Made by a program: the position numbers and the translations under genes
Shown here: positions 63,901 through 64,000 of the stretch, in pieces
How the letters are laid out: each line of letters starts with the position of its first letter
How positions within the stretch are numbered: position 1 is the first letter of the stretch
Notes under the pieces: model-generated
Seen by the model: only the letters and a program-made list of their open reading frames with translations
Told to the model about the DNA's origin: nothing
Databases searched by the model: none
Assembly (NCBI GenBank): GCA_032207245.1
Contig: CM063501.1
Coordinates: forward strand, 78,531,686-78,595,685
DNA length: 64,000 nucleotides
Direction of reading: 5' to 3'
Source of the DNA: Pardosa pseudoannulata
Lineage: Eukaryota; Arthropoda; Arachnida; Araneae; Lycosidae

Positions 63901-64000
63901 ATAACAGTATAACAACAAATTAATCGAGGATAAAGTTAGTGTGCTCAATATCATAAAAGTTATGACAAAAGTATATATAATTTTTAATTCCTCTACTTAA
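60934..64000. other. Unassigned region to window end
   Basis: AT-rich, with a somewhat more complex stretch at 61650-62000. I see no supported exon, TIR pair or tRNA gene. The C-terminal exons expected for a DNAI7-like gene were not recognised here. Confidence 0.4.

Overview
This is a eukaryotic, AT-rich, repeat-dense window with small exons and long introns. The gene types and the mix of mariner, hAT, piggyBac-type, Helitron and tRNA-derived SINE sequences suggest an arthropod, most likely an arachnid such as a spider. That placement is inferred from general familiarity, and the genus cannot be fixed. There is one assembly gap (100 N, 28501-28600).

Two protein genes are supported, arranged head to head. 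On the minus strand (27003 down to 1352) lies a complete 15-exon gene for a 'nose resistant to fluoxetine protein 6'-type (NRF-6) membrane acyltransferase. Every splice junction uses GT/AG, all phases agree, and the joined reading frame is 739 codons plus a TGA stop. On the plus strand (about 29.4 kb to at least 58.6 kb) lie phase-compatible exons of a gene resembling the axonemal dynein component DNAI7/CASC1. Its 5' end is uncertain, one exon carries an in-frame TGA, and the 3' part is not found in this window.

The most unusual feature is that three exons of the DNAI7-like gene each sit in their own tandem duplication: an eightfold 177-bp array ending inside an exon (39.8-41.2 kb), a twofold in-frame 138-bp repeat (42.1-42.4 kb), and about four decayed copies of the exon for a beta-rich domain (49.0-51.2 kb).

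Mobile DNA fills the introns and intergenic space. Elements with clear ends include a piggyBac-type MITE (1.5 kb), a hAT derivative with a perfect 8-bp target duplication (20.0 kb), a near-full-length dead mariner (23.8 kb), a Tc1/mariner-type element with long TIRs that was later hit by a SINE (46.9 kb), and a Helitron locus whose 5' terminus is repeated five times in a row (32.3-33.6 kb). Two SINE families (A and B) occur repeatedly, and each has had its tail amplified into a local minisatellite (53.4-54.5 kb and 55.5-56.1 kb). From about 58.6 kb to the end there is little beyond a 155-bp tandem repeat and unassigned AT-rich DNA.
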